DNA from: Sediminispirochaeta sp.
GTDB taxonomy: Bacteria > Spirochaetota > Spirochaetia > DSM-16054 > Sediminispirochaetaceae
Assembly (NCBI GenBank): GCA_011046055.1
Contig: DSBN01000246.1
Location: 1 to 14,509 of the forward strand
Length of the DNA: 14,509 nt
Direction: 5' to 3'
The notes under the pieces were generated by a model. The model was given only the letters and a program-made list of their open reading frames with translations, did not search any database and had not been told where the DNA came from. Position numbers and translations under genes: made by a program. Positions 13,074-14,509 of this stretch are shown here, one piece after another. How positions within the stretch are numbered: position 1 is the stretch's first letter; every line of letters starts with the position of its first letter.

Positions 13074-14318
13074 CTATCTCAGAAAATCCAAGAGTGTCGG
13101 TTGGATGATTCTACCCGCCGTTCCGAGGGCGGCTTGATGGGCGTGCTGCAGCTCTTTCAGATCGGTGATCGCCTTGGCCATATCCAGCCCCACCTCCTTA
13201 GAGTTCTGCTGCTGCAACTTGGGCAGCTCCTCATCGATTCTTCTCATTGCGAAATCCAACCTTTCATCCTGAGAACCTATTTTGGAAATCGACGAGACCA
13301 GTTTGTCCTGCGCCAGATCGATACCCTTCAAGGCTCCTCCCCCGATATCTATGGTGTCGCCTTCGTAGAGCCTGTCGCGCAAATAGATCACCATATCGAA
13401 TAGAGATCCCCCGGAGATGTCGGCGTCACGATTTATGTTGAAGGGTGGACGCCCCGTCTCGGAAATTATACCGAGATCCTGCAAGACGCTGCCGTCCTCA
13501 CCATCTTTGAGCCAGATTTGATGCGGTGTTGTACTGGTCAGACTCAGCGAGTTTCTGACAGGATCCAGACTGGCTTTTACCTGTACATCCGCGTCGTTAA
13601 TTTTTGCAATGATGCTGTGAATATTGTCCCCCGCGCTCAGCTGGATCTCTTCACCATCGATCTCGATGCTGCTGTCTTCCACCACCGTGTAGTTCTGAGC
13701 ATCTATCACGGAGAGCACCTGCTGCTGTTCAGCCCAGAACACTTCGTTCCCAGCCAAGTTTTTCTCCATAAAACTGTTTTGACCGATCTCGACCACGGAC
13801 GGCTTGATATCTCCTCGATATTCAACACCCGTGACCACCTGACCGTTCATTCCCGGTGTAGTCCCACGCAGTACCCGGAAGGGGGTGGTGTCGGTCCGGT
13901 CCCCGCCAAACATGGCCGTCCCATCAGCGTGTCGGGCGTTGGCTATCTCCAGTAGTTCGTTGAGCAACTGGTTGATTTCCTGGCCCATTGCCCGTTTGTC
14001 CTCTCTGGTGAAAGTATCGTTGGCTCCCTGCACCGCCAGCTCTCGGATACGGTGCAGTACCTGGTTGGCGCTGTTCATGTAACCTTCGGCGACTCGATGC
14101 TCGCTCTGTATCCGTTCCGCATTTTTGGCGTATCGGTTCAGGTGTTCTATTCTCGAGAGGTAGCGGGTCGAATGGGCCGCCGCCAACGGGTCGTCCCGCA
14201 GCTCGTGTATCCTGCTCTGAGAGCTGATTTTATTGTTCAGCTCGTAGAGCCGTTGGTTCCGCTTGTTTATCTGATACTGGGTGTCATTTATGCTCATATT
14301 ACTGCTGATACGTTCCAT
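13074..14318 (-). CDS. flgL: Hook-filament junction protein FlgL (HAP3)
   Basis: FlgL joins the hook side (through FlgK) to the first flagellin subunits. This protein has 414 aa, longer than the 317 aa of the enteric protein, with the extra length in the variable middle. The N-terminal flagellin-like helices are clear (MERISSNMSINDTQYQ; a DDPLAA motif near 42-47; VLHRIRELAVQGANDTF near 86-102). The C-terminal helix pattern ends GTAGRIIQPTLLDFLR. The middle (about 125-330) is beta-rich. No signal peptide is present, as expected for a type III-exported protein. The ATG is preceded by GGGAG inside the last codons of flgK, and the flgK stop lies three bases before it. The gene belongs to the leftward flgK-flgL-fliW-csrA operon. 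Confidence 0.96.
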   Translation of the reverse strand: MERISSNMSINDTQYQINKRNQRLYELNNKISSQSRIHELRDDPLAAAHSTRYLSRIEHLNRYAKNAERIQSEHRVAEGYMNSANQVLHRIRELAVQGANDTFTREDKRAMGQEINQLLNELLEIANARHADGTAMFGGDRTDTTPFRVLRGTTPGMNGQVVTGVEYRGDIKPSVVEIGQNSFMEKNLAGNEVFWAEQQQVLSVIDAQNYTVVEDSSIEIDGEEIQLSAGDNIHSIIAKINDADVQVKASLDPVRNSLSLTSTTPHQIWLKDGEDGSVLQDLGIISETGRPPFNINRDADISGGSLFDMVIYLRDRLYEGDTIDIGGGALKGIDLAQDKLVSSISKIGSQDERLDFAMRRIDEELPKLQQQNSKEVGLDMAKAITDLKELQHAHQAALGTAGRIIQPTLLDFLR

Positions 14319-14321
14319 TGC

Positions 14322-14509
14322 TTATACTCCCATCCGGTTTATTATGGTATCGAGCATTTTGTTTATCTCTGAGACGAAGCGAGAGGCCGCAGCGTAGCCG
14401 TGCTGAAACTTGATCATCTGGATGAGCTCTTCATCGATATTGACCCCGGAGATGGAGTCCTTCATGCTCTCCAGCTCTTTCATAATCTCCTGCTCGGTCT
14501 CTAAAGACC
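14322..14509 (-). CDS. flgK: Hook-filament junction protein FlgK (HAP1), C-terminal end only
   Basis: The last 61 codons of a leftward gene run from the window edge (first full codon at 14507) to TAA at 14324-14322. The translation contains SGVNIDEELIQMIKFQHGY, AAASRFVSEINKMLDTIINR and MGV at the end. This is the conserved C-terminal helix pair of FlgK, with the family pattern GVNIDEEL-x-x-M-x-x-Q-x-x-Y. FlgK is the first junction protein after the hook and acts together with FlgL. The stop is three bases before the flgL ATG, and the flgL Shine-Dalgarno lies within this coding end, so the genes are coupled. Confidence 0.95.
   Translation of the reverse strand, partial: SLETEQEIMKELESMKDSISGVNIDEELIQMIKFQHGYAAASRFVSEINKMLDTIINRMGV

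Noticed and set aside
1..14509. CRISPR arrays, insertion sequences, tRNA or rRNA genes, phage attachment sites
   Set aside because: No regularly spaced repeats, transposase frames, terminal repeats or recognisable tRNA/rRNA sequences were seen. The window looks like stable chromosomal core.

Overview
The window looks like a chromosomal segment of a free-living or anaerobic spirochaete in the Spirochaeta/Treponema group with moderate-to-high GC. The evidence is two tandem FlaB-type core flagellins starting MIINHNMSA, the order flaB-flaB-flaG-fliD followed by a PilZ gene, tsaE and tsaB, and a separate flgK-flgL-fliW-csrA block. This arrangement matches what I recall of treponemal genomes. The exact genus cannot be read from the sequence.

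Layout. (1) Positions 1-1297 hold the 3' part of a DUF438/hemerythrin-like/PAS protein, closed by an intrinsic terminator. (2) Positions 1400-2935 form a self-contained unit: inverted repeat, sigma70-type promoter, sodium-dependent NSS transporter gene and terminator. (3) Positions 2936-3252 are a long non-coding leader. (4) Two flaB genes (3253-4113 and 4333-5178) follow, ended by a strong terminator at 5234-5267. (5) A rightward cluster runs from 5279 to 12370: flaG, fliD, an unrecognised 304-aa protein, a membrane-anchored PilZ protein, an unrecognised 87-aa protein, tsaE, tsaB and an HD-GYP protein. Most junctions from 7746 on overlap by 1-4 bases; the exception is a 54-base gap with a promoter candidate before the 87-aa gene. 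(6) A leftward operon, flgK (partial)-flgL-fliW-csrA, meets the HD-GYP gene tail to tail with overlapping stop codons.

How it fits together. The window encodes the filament (FlaB), the cap (FliD), a filament-associated protein (FlaG) and the hook-filament junction (FlgK, FlgL). It also encodes the FliW-CsrA pair that in other bacteria matches flagellin translation to export. Just upstream of each flaB Shine-Dalgarno is a perfect hairpin presenting AGGA in its loop, with the same inner pairs (GCA/TGC) but different outer pairs that still match. This is the signature of a CsrA-binding hairpin, so the window appears to hold the regulator, its antagonist and two of its targets. PilZ and HD-GYP proteins in the same cluster suggest that c-di-GMP input is encoded beside the filament genes.

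The most notable points are the paired CsrA-type hairpins, a probable leaderless mRNA for the 87-aa gene, the unrecognised 304-aa gene downstream of fliD, and the inverted repeats around the transporter promoter.
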